From: Glycine soja
Lineage: Eukaryota > Streptophyta > Magnoliopsida > Fabales > Fabaceae
NCBI RefSeq assembly: GCF_004193775.1
Contig: NC_041003.1
Coordinates: 28,769,735-28,833,734 of the forward strand
Direction: 5' to 3'
DNA: 64,000 nt
In this document: positions 1 through 12,300 of the stretch, one piece after another
How the letters are laid out: every line of letters begins with the position of its first letter
How positions within the stretch are numbered: position 1 is the first letter of the stretch
Notes under the pieces: generated by a model
Told to the model about the DNA's origin: nothing
The model's database searches: none
Seen by the model: only the letters and a program-made list of their open reading frames with translations
Made by a program: the position numbers and the translations under genes

Positions 1-905
1 TGTAAAAGAGTTTTATAAATAAGGGGTCTTATGTAGAGATTAGTACGTTAGATTTAAATTTTAGTTTTTCTCTTAAAAGTGTGTTTTCTCTAGGAGTGTT
101 CTCTCGTGAGTGTAAGCTGAATTATTTTCTTTCCTTTTGTAAAAATGTTGTTGCTATAATAAAGTGGTATTCTATTGAAGTTTGAATCAAATCTTTTGAT
201 GTTTCCATCAAGCCTTTTGATGTTCAAGATTTCTTATGCTATCTTCCTTCTTGCATTGGTTTATTTCTTGCTTTAGTTTAATTCTTGGCTTAATCTTTAT
301 AGTTGAACTGAACTTGTTTTATAGTAACTTAAGAAGAAGAAAAAGAAGAAGAAGAAGAAAAAGAAGAATATGTAATTAAAAAACCAATGTGTGTGTGTGT
401 ATGTATATATACTAACAATTGAAATAATATAATTGATTATGTAAATGGTAAGAAGAAGAATATGTAATTAAATAAAATTATGTATGTTTGTATGGATGTT
501 GAAGGTCTCTTTGAGTATTTCTCTCTCATGAAATAAAGAAGAAAGTAGGGATAAAAAAGACTCTTTCTTCTTAACATTGAGGAACCCCCTCATCTACCCA
601 CCATTTGTGAAGAGAGAAATGAGTAAAATGAGTCCCATATTCTTCTAGGTGACAAAAATAACATACGACAAAACAAACATTAGTAAATGAACTAGTATGC
701 AACTTATCATGCTACCCCAAATTTAGGTGCAAAAGAACATGTTGGTGGCTAAAAGGTATATAAACGTGGCACCTCATTCAAGCATGTTAATTAAGTTTTT
801 TTCTGTCATCTATATAAGAGAAAATGGGCCACAAAAACTAAAGGAAAATGGGAGTTTCTATTGGTCCCATTGTAATTGGTTTTTGCCCCTACTAAGGGGT
901 TGATA
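1..905. other. AT-rich intergenic flank left of the first CACTA element
   Basis: No convincing gene is visible. The first ~330 bases have the look of the 3' part of a plant LTR (T-rich, with short direct motifs), but no partner LTR lies in the window, so this is only a suspicion. The phrase aagaagaatatgtaattaaa occurs twice (about 365 and 455), suggesting a small local duplication around an AAG-rich tract. The flank ends with the 3-bp target duplication ACT at 906-908. Confidence 0.5.
331..370. repeat. AAG-type microsatellite
   Basis: An imperfect run of AAG triplets, with occasional AAAAAG interruptions, in the intergenic flank. It is a simple sequence repeat with no coding reading. Confidence 0.8.
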
Positions 906-929
906 ACTCACTACTACAATTTTTAGATT

Positions 930-1233
930 TAACATCGCACGATTAACATCGGTTATTCACAAAACCGATGTTAACAAAAGCGCGGTGGCATTTTTGTAAA
1001 TAAGTAGACATAGTTAACATTGGTTTCGAAAAAACCGATGTTGGTGTGTTGTTGTTAACCGATGTTAATATCGAGTAGTTAACATCGGTTTTGGAAAAAC
1101 CGATGTTGGTGTGTCGTTGTTAACATCGGTTTGGGAAAAACCGATGTTATGGAGTTGATTTTAACATCGGTTTTAAGAAAAACGATGTTACCTAGTTGAT
1201 GTTAACATCGGTTATTTTTAAAAAACCGATGTT
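930..1233. repeat. Left subterminal palindromic repeats of CACTA-1
   Basis: About seven paired motifs of the form AACATCGGTT, 5-10 spacer bases, AACCGATGTT, separated by 10-20 bases. Each pair is a small palindrome. In En/Spm elements the subterminal motifs bind the accessory transposition protein (known for maize TNPA). The same motif, in mirrored arrangement, fills the other end at 17118-17765. Confidence 0.93.
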
Positions 1234-1286
1234 GTCATTATATATTAAAAATCTGAAATTGCACAACCCGCACACTCGAACCCTAT

Positions 1287-1755
1287 CGTTCTTCTTCTTT
1301 CTCCTTCTGCCTGAGTTCGTCTTTGTCGCAAATTGGCCTGCACTTCCGTCACTGCAACCACATTGTGGAGTTTGTGCTTGTGGAGTTCATCTCTGCCACT
1401 TATCGATTGAGGTACGTCATTTCGTTTTAACATTAGGCGTTCCTCGTTTTAACATTTGCTCGCTTTCGTAGGTCGAAGAAATCTAGGAAAGGAAAAAGTC
1501 TCGGAAAGGGTGGGAATCGATTTTGGAAGTGCATTGTGGTTTGCCTTAAGACTCCCAGGGCGTTCTTCTTCTTTCTCCTTCTGCCCTAAGTTCATCTTTG
1601 TCGCAAACTGGGTTGCGTTTCCGTGACTGCAACCACATTGTGGAGTTGGTCTTTGTGGAGTTCGTGTCTGCCACTTATCGATTGAGGTACGTCCTTTCGT
1701 TTTAACATTAGGGTGGGAAGCGATTTTGGAAGTCCATTGTTGTTGGCTTTAAGAC
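1287..1755 (+). repeat. Tandem duplication in the CACTA-1 5' region
   Basis: A block starting cgttcttcttctttctcc at 1287 recurs at 1561, including the phrases ccacttatcgattgaggtac and gactcccaggg. Copy 1 spans 1287-1560 and copy 2 spans 1561-1755, with copy 1 longer by an internal segment. It lies just inside the subterminal repeats, probably in the element's leader or promoter region. No coding function is assigned. Confidence 0.8.
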
Positions 1756-2189
1756 TCCCAGGGAAGCCATTGAAGGTATGTCTCTATTGTCATGTTTCGA
1801 AAGCAATTGCTTAACTTTGTATATATGATGTCTACTTTGCTGCTCTGGTGATTTGTTCGTCTTCTTTAGTCGCTGTCAAGGTTCGTTGTTGCTTGTGTTC
1901 TGTGTGCTTCTAAGTGATCAGTTCTGATTAGGAAATGATCTCCGCCACTGACGACAATTGACAATCTGTGAGTATATGCATCTGTATTTGTGCTTCTTAT
2001 CAACATGAGAATATGGTTGTTGCTAATAATTAAAATATGTTGTGTTGTAGTTCCTTTGGGTATTTGTATTCTGTTGTAATGGATTTGAGTCATTTGATGT
2101 TGCGGGATGTATTCTTAAAGTCCAATAAGCTGGTTTAAAATAAAGTCCAATATTGGCCTAGAACCTAAGGCAAGTTATGTCTAAATATG
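1756..2189. other. CACTA-1 internal sequence without recognisable gene
   Basis: Sequence between the leader duplication and the first LINE fragment. Short open frames on both strands match no family I recognise. Confidence 0.5.
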
Positions 2190-3523
2190 AATAAAATATA
2201 ATGCTTGAAATGGAGTATGGGTGTGAGATGCTAAAGTATATTGATTGCTTGCTCTTGTACTATTTGCATTGTGGGGATATAGTGCTGGATTTGTTATGGG
2301 AAATTGTTTGAAGTAATGAAGAGCTGCAGATTTTACACTTCTAGGGTTATGCACCCATACTCCGTTTATGAAAAGCCCTTGAATAGCATTTTGTCTTCTT
2401 CTGTAGTTGATCAATCTGTGGAAATAATTGGAGTTACTGTCCCCTTCTTTTAACCACTTCACTCTAGCTTTTTGTCTCAACATAGATTCAACTGCATAGG
2501 ATGCGTTCCAGAGTTGTTCCTGTAGTGATTTCCTAAGTTTAACTTCATCTTGAGATAAGATTCTGCTGGTGAAACCCTCCTCCAAAGCATTCAGCTCCCT
2601 CTTTAGGTTAAGGACTTTTCTAGAACTGATATGACCCTGAGATATACTCCACTGCCTTATTTTCTGTTTGATGAACTTGATTTTCTGTTTCAAAACTAAA
2701 CCCCCCCATCCCAGGGGGTGATAATTACCCCATTCAAGTTTCACCAAATCCTGGAACCCTTTATCCTTTAGCCACCAGTCCATAATTCTGGGAGGTTTAG
2801 GCCCCCAATCAATGGTTCTAGCCTTCAGAAGTATAGGACAATGGTCAGAGAAATCCCTTTCCAACACAAATTGAGTAGAATACGGCCATTGGGACAACCA
2901 CTCATCAGAGAGTAAGAACCTGTCCAATTTGCTCATGACACTGCCATTACGTCTACACCATGTGAATCTTCTCCCAATAGACCTAACCTCCTCTAAAGCC
3001 ATATCTAAAATCCAGGAGTTAAATTCAGATATGTTGGGTGGAGTATCCCTTGTCTGAGATGAACTGAGCCTCTCCTCTCAATGCCTTATGGAGTTAAAAT
3101 CTCCCAAGACACACCAAGGCCTGCTTGATAGGATGATCTCAGTTGCAGTTATTCATCCCACTGCTCTCTCTTCCTTTGAAGTTCATAGGGGGCGTATACA
3201 TTGATAATAAAAACCCTCTTATCCTCTTTTAACCAAGTACCTTCCAGCATTATGAAACCTCTCCCCAGCACCCGCCTATCAACCAAGAATGATCCATTAT
3301 TCCAAATGCATAATAGTTCTCCAACAGTGTTGGAGGAAGGAAGACACTCCCAAGAAGCATTGTTGTCACCCCACAGGTACTGACATAGTTTTGCATCAAC
3401 AGATTCCTTTTTGGTTTCTTGAATGCAAAGAACGTCTATGTTGTTTGCCATGGTCAATTTTCTGATGGCTAACCATTTGACACCACTCCCCAGCCCTCTA
3501 GAATTATAGGACAAAATATTCAT
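2190..3523 (-). pseudogene. LINE fragment D: endonuclease domain and start of reverse transcriptase
   Basis: Minus-strand pieces of an L1-type non-LTR retrotransposon ORF2. The segment 3523-3149 starts MNILSYNSRGLG and contains LCIQETKKES, the N-terminal half of an apurinic-type endonuclease (EEP family) that nicks target DNA. The segment 3002-2330 contains RRFTWCRRNG, SDHCPILL and WLKEGDSNSNYFH, which are the endonuclease C-terminus and the linker to the reverse transcriptase. The frame is broken between the two (3003-3148) and the reverse transcriptase itself is missing; the open frame near 2190-2330 is out of character. The copy is dead and lies inside the CACTA element. Confidence 0.88.
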
Positions 3524-3942
3524 GAGCCATTGTCTTCATTTCCCAACACAGCTGCTGATTTTGGAGAATTTTCAGTATTGTCCATATCAGTCTTCAACTT
3601 TGTACCACTGCTTTTATCATCTGCGAAAAAAACTCCCAATTCCTTGGCTAAGTCCTGATAATCATCATCCTTAACCTCCATGTCATTTTTATTGGGACTG
3701 GTTGAAGGGGAAGGCCCTTGATGAAGATTATGCTGATGACCTTTAATACAAAGGTATGCAGTGCTTGTTGTAAAAATTCCTTTTGGATCAGCACCCCACA
3801 CCCAATAGTCCTTCAAAGCTGCATTAGGGCTTAGAGTTGTGACCTGTTCGATAAAGTCTGAAGCACTTCCCAGCTCATTGTCAAAAAGGTTTCTTCTCCA
3901 TGAGAATTCCCACTGCCAACTTTCTTCTCCAAAGGACCCCAT
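3520..3942 (-). pseudogene. LINE fragment: zf-RVT start fused to an ORF1 C-terminus
   Basis: A 140-codon minus-strand open frame that joins two LINE parts normally lying at opposite ends. Residues ~1-65 (FSWRRNLFDNEL, YWVWGADPKGIFTTSTAY) are the entry into the zf-RVT region found after the reverse transcriptase. From about residue 66 the sequence becomes the acidic, serine-rich tail of an ORF1-like protein. Its stop overlaps the first codons of the next endonuclease frame at 3523. The join near position 3750 is a rearrangement or end-to-end insertion, not a normal gene. Confidence 0.7.
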
Positions 3943-4067
3943 GCTTCCCGCTAACTAAATTTTTGAGAGGATATTTGATACAATTTGGGGTATTTTTCTC
4001 TAAAAGTTATTCCATCGCCCACCCAAGAGTCTTCCCAAAATAATATTTGATCACCACTGCCCAATTT

Positions 4068-4903
4068 TCAGTGAAACTGCTTTAAAACCTCAGCCATGCT
4101 GTTGTGATGCATTATAGACTTCAAATCAGACCACCAAAAGGAATGGGTATACTTGTGAGAGCCCTCTTCCAATCCTCTCCATCCCTTGTACTTTGAAATG
4201 AGAATTATACTCCATAATTGGTCTGGTTGATGGAACATCAGCCACTTCCTTTTGATAACAAGGGCTCTATTAAAAGACTTGATAGCTTTGTCCTTCCAGA
4301 ATTTGACTAAACTCCCATCCCCTACCTTCCATTCCATGTATAGATGAATCGGGCTGAATTCAGGCTGCTTAACTAATTTTCGAAGGTCCTTGCACCATTG
4401 AGAATGCCAAGGTCTATCTCTGCCATTATTAAGGTCTTCCCAGCCACCATATTTGGATGTTAGAATTCTAGCCCATAGCTGGTTTTGATTAGAGGCTAAA
4501 TCCCATAGCCATTTACCCAACAAAGCTACATTAAAACTAGTAATATCCTTAATCCCAAGACCCCCAAACTCCTTGGGAAATTTATGGATTTATGAAAAAA
4601 GGCAGTGTTACTGTCACCTTCCTTGAGCCATTTAATCCTTGATTTTTGTCTCAAAATTGATTCATGGGCAAGAGAAACCTCCCACAGTTCCTGGTGAATG
4701 GACTTCATGGTCTTAACTTCATCTTCCCCCAAAGTTCTGTCCTGGGCTAATGTATCAAATTGATGCAGCTGCTGCCTCAATTGTTCCACTTTATTCTTAT
4801 TGATATCCCTATTCTCAAAACTCCACTTTTTAAGCTGGATTTTAAGTTCTTCAGTTTGTTTTTCAACACAATACTCCCCCATCCAGGTTGCTGATCCCCA
4901 CAC
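4068..4903 (-). pseudogene. LINE fragment C, 3' part: linker joined to post-RT region, RT core deleted
   Basis: The segment 4903-4575 encodes the coiled linker between endonuclease and reverse transcriptase (motif RIKWLKEGDSNTAFFHK). It then runs directly into 4570-4068, whose translation contains GGLGIKD and LLGKWLWDLASNQNQLWARI, a region normally found after the reverse transcriptase. The whole catalytic RT core is missing at a join near 4575, and the frame changes there. It continues the endonuclease fragment at 4904-5423 on the same strand. Confidence 0.82.
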
Positions 4904-5423
4904 TAGACTTGCTTAACCAATGCTTGATATTGATTGTTTTTAAGCCAGCAATCCATCACCCTAAATGGCCTAGGACCCCAATCCACCATATCAGTTTTCA
5001 AGAGGATTGGACAATGTCAGAATAATCCCTATGAAGCACATGTTGAGATGAATGAGGCCATTTATCTAGCCACTGATCAGATACCAAACATCTGTCAAGT
5101 CTACTCCTCACAGAACCATTTGACCTACACCAAGTAAATCTGCTGACAAAGCTTTTGATTTCCTTAAGCTCCATGTCTGATATCCACTCATGGAACCCAG
5201 CACTATCATAAGCACCCACAGTCCTTTGAGAGGAACCTACTCTTTCTTCCATGCTTCTAATACTATTGAAATCCCCAAGGAAACACCATGCACCCTCAGG
5301 ACTAGAAGGTTTTAGCTGCTTCAATTGTTCCCACAAATCTCTCTTCCCTGCAATATCACACGGGGCATAGACATTTACAATGAACAGATTCATATTTTCC
5401 TTAACCAATCTCCCTACTAGCAA
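4904..5423 (-). pseudogene. LINE fragment C, 5' part: endonuclease domain
   Basis: Minus-strand EEP endonuclease piece. FIVNVYAPCDIAGKRDLWEQL, GAWCFLGDFNSIRSMEER and the C-terminal SRFTWCRSNGSVRSRLDR are diagnostic for plant L1-type LINE ORF2. The N-terminal third is absent, and the frame breaks near 5000 before the linker at 4903. It is one of three endonuclease copies in a row on this strand. Confidence 0.85.
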
Positions 5424-5457
5424 TTAAAAATTCGTGCCTTTCACCCTCCTAACTACC

Positions 5458-6240
5458 TCAAAGCCTATTTGATAGTACTTTTGAAATAACTTTGTAGACA
5501 CAGCCTATTAGGGATATTGGTCTGAAGTCACTAATAAGTTGAAGGTCCATGATCTTGGGGATGAGAGCAATGAATGATGAGTTGAGGCCCTTGGGGAAGA
5601 CTGCATTCACATGGAATTCTGAAAAGAACCTAAGGAACTCAGGTTTCAGTTCCCTCCAGAAATGCTTAATGAAACTGAAATTTAGCCCATGAGGCCCTGG
5701 GCTTTTGTCACTACCCCAAGCCCACACTGCACTAGTTATCTCCTCCTCTTTAAAGGGTTCCACCAGCATCTCACTCTGGATTGAAGACAAAGCATTAAAA
5801 GAGACCCCATCTAAGTTGGGTCTGTGCAAGCATGGTTCTGCAAACCTGCCTTTAAAATGCTGAAGAATTGCATCCTTAATGACAACAGGATTATCTACCC
5901 AACTTCCATTAATTTGCATCCCCCTCAAAGCATTCCTCCTTCTACTAGAATTGATGATTTTATGGAAGTAGGCAGTGTTACTATCTCCCTCTTTAAGCCA
6001 CTTACACCTAGATTTCTGTCGCAGCATTGATTCATCAAAAATAGATTGCTCCCATAGGTCAGATTGGGCTTTCTTGAGCTCTTGGACCTGCTGATCAGTA
6101 GGTTGAGCTGTGAGGGAATTCTCCAAGTCATTCAGCTTATGCTGGATTAACTTCACCTTGTTGCCCAGATCTCCACAATTTTCTTTGCTCCATATTTTTA
6201 ACCTTTGTTTAATTTTCTGAAGTTTGCATTTAAAGTTTAG
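5458..6240 (-). pseudogene. LINE fragment B, 3' part: linker and N-terminal reverse transcriptase
   Basis: A 232-codon minus-strand frame. CKWLKEGDSNTAYFHKIIN is the linker, WGSDKSPGPHGLNFSF is the first RT block, and LIPKIMDLQLISDFRPISLIG followed by YKVISKVLSNRL is the second. The open frame stops at 5458, where fragment C's endonuclease begins, so the catalytic YADD-containing palm is missing. RT would copy the element RNA at the target site; this copy cannot. Confidence 0.88.
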
Positions 6241-6318
6241 TGTCTGGAAGACAGAGATTGCTTCCCATTGAATTCTGCTATAAGGTTAGTGTCTGGAAGA
6301 CAGAGATTGCTTCCCATT
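6238..6318 (+). repeat. Short direct repeat, 32-bp unit
   Basis: The phrase tagtgtctggaagacagaga and the twelve bases after it occur at 6238-6269 and again at 6287-6318, a 49-bp offset. It lies at the boundary between two LINE pieces and may mark a rearrangement join. Confidence 0.85.
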
Positions 6319-6810
6319 CTTTCAGCTGGGTGTCTAATGCACTTGAAATCCCCTACAAGGCACCAACACTGAACCTAGGATTGATTCTTCAGTAAGGATA
6401 GCCTCTACCATAGCTGTCTTTTACTTTCTAGATCACAAGAAGCATAAATATTCACCACCACTACCCTCTGACTCTCTTCCAGCCATACCCCCTCCAAGGC
6501 TCCAACATGATAAAGCCCCTTTCAGCTCTTTTAATTTCAACCTTGAAGTTATTGATATTCGAGACACAAAGAAGCCCCCCAGATGTGTTGTCCGCAGGAA
6601 ACCATTCCTAATCAAAGTCTGATTGACCCCACAAAGCCTGACAAAGTGCCTTGTCCATGGAGTCCCTCTTTGTTTCTTGCAAACAAAGAAGATCTATCAT
6701 CTGCTTCCCAACCAAATTCCTTGAGGAGGTTTCCTATTCCCCAACTCCTTAGCTTCTTGTCTATCTCTACACTCCATAGAAGCATAGTTGTGGAGGAAAT
6801 GTAGTGTATC
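6241..6810 (-). pseudogene. LINE fragment B, 5' part: degenerate endonuclease
   Basis: Minus-strand translation near 6785-6600 gives MIDLLCLQETKRDSMDKALC, the N-terminal block of the EEP endonuclease, followed by several stops. Around 6560-6430 weak endonuclease-like sequence continues in another frame. This appears to be the upstream part of fragment B. No continuous frame remains. Confidence 0.7.
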
Positions 6811-6827
6811 TGTATCTGTTTCCATGC

Positions 6828-7380
6828 CTAAATTTTCTCCAAGACTCCATAATTGCATCTCCATCTCTTAATCCTTAAACCTTCTGCCTGGATGAAAATA
6901 TGGTGTAGAAAATTTTGTTTAGGCCCAAGAGGAAAGGCACTTTGTAAATTCAACCAAGACATCGATTCCCACCAAATTGGTTGGATGAAGACGCAATGGA
7001 AGAACAAATGAGATGCCTCCTCTTCAGCTTCTCTGCAAAGAGGGCAGCGTAGATTCTGCAGTTGCACTTGTCTTCTATGCAGATTCATCCTTGTTGGTAG
7101 TCTGTCCTTTATTAGCCGCCAAGCAAAGACTGTTATTTTGCTAGGAATTTTAATCTTCCATAATTCCTTACACCATTACTCTTGCTGACCACCTGTAGAA
7201 GCTTCCAAAACCAAATTGTAGGCGCTGCGTGTGGAATAATTCCTTGTTTGATCACCTAACCATTCCCATTCATTTGATCCTTGCTGCTGAATGTGAAAAT
7301 TAACATGAGAGGATTCACTCCTTACATCATACATACCAATAGAAAAATTAAAAGCACCAAGCTGCAAATATGTTTTTAAC
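6828..7380 (-). pseudogene. LINE fragment A: zf-RVT zinc-binding C-terminal region
   Basis: Minus-strand 7088-6828 contains CPLCREAEEEASHLFFHC, the zinc-binding motif of the zf-RVT domain that follows reverse transcriptase in plant LINEs. The segment 7367-7176 holds the preceding WEWLGDQTRNYSTRSAYNLV block. The two are separated by stops. It is the tail end of one LINE copy; the next copy's endonuclease starts immediately downstream at about 6800. Confidence 0.85.
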
Positions 7381-7902
7381 CCTACAATGATTTGGAGGGA
7401 AGAATGAGGGAAAATATCTTACAGAATGCGGGCCAGATTGTCTTGTTCAAATTCAAGTTTTTTTGTTTACAGATTTCGGTTTTATTGGCCAGAATTTGTT
7501 TATTGTTGCAGTGAAATTTTCTTTTTCTGCTGGTTTAAGTTGATTATGGATGTTGTATTTTAATTGAAATGTAGATAATAGACTTTAAAAGGCTTTAAAT
7601 ACACTGTGGCTAATTTCTGTATGGTTTTTTTAGGCTTATCATTTACTACTGCTAATTGGCGTTGCTGTGGAAGCTCTTTGATTATAGCAACTCCAGGTAC
7701 GTTTGTACGGTCTACTATCTTTATATGTATTATGATAGACTACTGTTTTGACATTTGTCGTAGCATTTATATACACATATACTGTTGTATTTGTTTGGTA
7801 GATAAATTGTTGTATTTGTTTGACTAACTTATCTAAGATCAATTGAGTATTTGTCAATAGTACTGCTCCCTTAAAGCTATCTTTGAAATCTAGCTTGTGT
7901 TG
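7381..7902. other. CACTA-1 internal spacer
   Basis: AT-rich sequence between the LINE fragments and the CA minisatellite. Several short frames are present but none resembles a known protein. Confidence 0.5.
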
Positions 7903-8208
7903 TTGACACACACACACCTACATACACACATACAACCACACACACAGCCACAGACCCACACACACACAGACACAGACACACACACACACAGCCACAGACA
8001 CACAAACACACACACATACAGACAGCCACCCACACACAGCCACACACACACACCGACATAGACACACACAACCAGACACACACACACACACAGCCACACA
8101 CACAACCACACACAGAGAAACACACCCATACCCACACAGCCACAGACACACAAACACACACATATACAGACAGCCACCCACACACAGCCACACACACACA
8201 CCGACATA

Positions 8209-8277
<69 letters not shown>

Positions 8278-8725
8278 CGACACACACACACACACACAAC
8301 CACACACACAGAAACACACACAACCACACACAGAGAAACACACCCACACCCACATACACACACAGCCACACACACACCCACACCCACATACACACGCACA
8401 TACACACACACCCACACCCACATACACACACACACAGACACACACACACAGCCACACACACAGAAACACACACAACCACACACAGAGAAACACACCCACA
8501 CCTACATACACACAGTCACACAATCACACACACATAAACATATAGAGAAACACACCCACACCCACATACACACACAGAAACACACACACACCCACACCCA
8601 CATACACACACACACATAGAAACACACACACACCCACACCCACATACACACACACACACACACACACACAGAAACACGCACACATAGACACACACAGACA
8701 GCCACACACACACACACACACAGAC
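7903..8725. repeat. CA-rich minisatellite with higher-order duplications
   Basis: More than 800 bases almost entirely of CA dinucleotides punctuated by CC, AG and AT (cacacagccacagacacaca and similar). A longer phrase, cagacagccacccacacaca with its neighbours, recurs about 157 bases apart (about 8010 and 8167), so larger blocks were duplicated on top of dinucleotide slippage. Around 8210-8275 it is a pure (CA)n run. Open frames here encode only Val-Cys strings and are not genes. The tract lies 0.6 kb upstream of the transposase. Confidence 0.95.
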
Positions 8726-9307
8726 ACCATCAGCATTAAACATGGGAGCATAACCACCCTTGAAACCCAACATTTGAAATTAGTTACATAAACAACTGAT
8801 GATGTCTATATTTGTCTGTAATTGAATTTGACCTTTTGTATGTTGTTGTATGTGATCAGTGTAATTTTCTATATAAACAATTGTTGTTCATGGTGAGTGA
8901 ACCTTAGATTCCCGTTTGAGACTGAATGCAATGACTCTTGCAGATAGTTTGCATTAGTCATTGTATTTAGTCTTGAATTGTCCATTTGGACAGTTTGGGG
9001 AGACTGGTATTTTTATGTTAGATTCATTCGTGAAGGTTATTATTATTTTCATTAATTTGATTAAATTTTGGTTCAATGCATTTCAAGTTGTTCTCCGAGT
9101 GCATACTTGATTATCATGAAATTCATTTCACCGATGTCATGTCGTGTACTTGGAGACCAATGCGAAATGCTGTCGAAATTTAGTCAAATTTTTGTAAATA
9201 ATGGTAACCCTGACGTTTGAAGCTAACATAAAAGACAGTTTTCCTAAATGGGATAGGGCCACACCTATAAATAAAAAAGTGAGATTTTCATGCATGGAAT
9301 TGCTTAG
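8726..9307. other. Spacer upstream of the CACTA-1 transposase
   Basis: AT-rich sequence of 580 bases that probably holds the transposase leader. I see no clear TATA box or coding exon and make no further claim. Confidence 0.4.
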
Positions 9308-12300
9308 ATGGATCGAAGTTTGATAAATGAAAGTCGCATGAGCCCAGAATATGAGGATGGCGTCGAACAGTTCTTGCAATTTGCTTCAGAAAGAGGTCGA
9401 CCGAATGAAGAAGGAAAATATTTTTGTCCTTGCATCAACTGTTTGAATGGAAGACGACAATTACTTGATGACATACGGGACCATCTATTGTGTGATGGGA
9501 TTAAGAAGAATTACACGACATGGATATGGCATGGTGAAGTCACAGACATGCATAGTGGGTCCCAAACTGAACCGTTTGATGTAGAAATGGGAGATCGGTT
9601 AGAGGACATGATTCGTGACCTTGGACAAGAGTCTTTCCAGCAAGCACACTCCCCTGTGTATGAAGGATTGCAGAGTGATTCTAAGAAGCCTTTGTATGCA
9701 GGGTGCAAGAATTCCTTAACCCTGTTGTCTGCTGTGTTAAGTCTGGTTAATGTCAAGGCCAGGTATGGGTGGAGTGACAAAAGTTTCACCTCACTGCTTG
9801 AGGTAGTGCACAATCTGCTTCCAGAGGACAACACATTGCCTAAAAGTTACTATAAGGCGAAAAAGATATTGTGTCCAATGGGTATGGAGTATCAGAAGAT
9901 TCATGCTTGCCCCAATGATTGCATACTGTACAGGCATGAATTCCAAGAAATGTCCAAATGCCCTATCTGTGGGACTTCACGGTACAAAGTGAAGGATGAG
10001 GAAGAAAGTAGTTCTGATGACAACTCCAATAATGGCCCCCCAGCGAAGGTTTTGTGGTATCTTCCAATCATTTCAAGGTTTAAGCATCTTTTTTCTAATG
10101 AGGATGACGCAAAAGACATTACATGGCATGCAAATGGAAGAATTTCTGATGGAATGGTCCGTCATCCGGCTGATTGCTCGCAGTGGAAGAAGATTGATGG
10201 TTTGTATCCGGATTTCGGGAATGAGCCAAGAAATCTTAGACTTGGACTAGCTAGTGATGGAATGAATCCATATGGCACCTTAAGCACTCAACACAGTTCA
10301 TGGCCAGTTCTGCTAGTAATTTACAATTTGCCGCCTTGGTTGTGCATGAAGCGAAAATATATGATGTTGTCTATGATGATATCAGGCCTAAGACAACCAG
10401 GAAATGACATTGATGTTTATCTAAGTCCGTTGGTTGAAGATCTGAGAAAGTTGTGGGACGAGGGGGTTGTAGTGTTTGATGCGTTTCGCAAGGAGACCTT
10501 TGAAATGCGTGCAATGCTTTTTTTGTACCATTAATGACTTTCTAGCATATGGGAATCTCAGCGGTTATAGTGTTAAGGGTCATCATGCATGCCCCATCTG
10601 TGAAGAAAATACAAGTTACATACAACTTAAACATAGGAGAAAAACAGTCTACAGTAGGCATCACCGCTTTCTAACACCCAATCATCCATACAGACGACTG
10701 AAAAAAGCTTTTAATGGAAGTCAAGAGCATGATATTGCGCCGATACCGTTGACTGGTGAGCAGGTATATCAGCGGGTTCAACACTTGAATACTGTATTTG
10801 GGAAGACCCAAAAGAAGGATAAAAGTCAGAGTTGCATATGGAAGAAGAGGTCCATTTTCTTTGATCTTCCATACTGGTGTGATCTTGACGTTAGACATTG
10901 TATTGATGTTATGCATGTGGAGAAAAATATTTGTGACAGTGTGATTGGGACGCTCCTTAACATTCAAGGCAAGACGAAGGATGGCTTGAATACCCGTCAA
11001 GATCTAGCTAATATGGATATACGATCACAGTTGCATCCAAGGTCTGATGGGAAGAAAATTTACCTGCCCCCAGCCTGCCATACTTTGTCCAAGAAGGAGA
11101 AGATAAGTTTTTGTCAGTGTCTTCGTCGGGTAAAGGTTCCACAAGGATACTCTTCAAATATTAAGAGCCTTGTGCAGTTGAAGGAGCTTAAGCTGGTAAG
11201 GTTAAAGTCTCACGATTGTCACGTGCTCATGCAACAATTGTTAGCTGTGGCTATACGAGACATCTTGCCAAACAAAGTCAGGTTAGCGATAACTCACCTG
11301 TGCTTTTTCTTCCATGCTATATGTAGCAAAGTCATTGATCCAGTCAAGTTTGATGAGTTGGAAAATGAGGCCGCAATTATATTGTGCCAGTTGAAGATGT
11401 ATTTTCCCCTTGCTTTCTTTGACATCATGATTCACTTGATTGTGCATCTGGTCAGAGAAATCAAATGATGTGGTCCTGTTTATCTACGGTGGATGTACCC
11501 GGTTGAGCGATACATGAAGATCTTAAAATGGTATACAAAGAATCTATATCATCCAGAAGTATCAATTGTTGAGAGGTACATTGCAGAAGAAGCCATTGAA
11601 TTTTGTTCAGAATACTTAGAAAAGGCTAAACCTGTTGGGCTTCCTGATTCTCGGCATGATGACAGAGTGTGTGGTAAGGGTTCAAGAGGACTTCATGTGA
11701 TCACTCGAAGTGTAGAAGATTTGTTACAAGCTCACTTGTATGTCTTGAACAACAGTAATGAAGTTTTGCCATACATAATTAAGCATGAAGCTTTAGTCAA
11801 ACAGAATAATCCGAAAATGTCAAAGAATTGGGTGTTGAAAAAGCATAACAAGACTTTCTGTGATTGGTTTAAAGATACAATCTTTGCAGATGAGAATGCT
11901 TCAGAAACATTAAGAAAGCTAGCAGATAGGCCTAAAAGAAATGTTATAACCTGGCAAGGATACGACATAAACAGGTATTCATTTTACACAAAAACACAAG
12001 ATGACAAAAGTACAATGCAGAACAGCGGGGTCACCCTAAGGGCTAAATCTCAACACTTTGCAAGTGTGAATGACGCCAATCCCTGTGTAGCTTCCATCCC
12101 TTACTTTGGGTTCATTGATGAAATTTGGGAGCTTAACTATGTGAAATTTATGGTATGTGTTTTCAAATGTAAATGGGTTGACAACAACACCGGTGTGTGC
12201 ACTGATGATATAGGATTTACGTTGGTAGACCTAAAGAAACTTGGTTACCACAATGACCCTTTCATCATAGCAGAACAAGCTAGACAAGTATTTTAAGTGC

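Noticed and set aside
7877..8773. Overlapping long open frames on the minus strand
   Set aside because: They encode only repeated Val-Cys from a CA tract and would be open in any frame of such a repeat.
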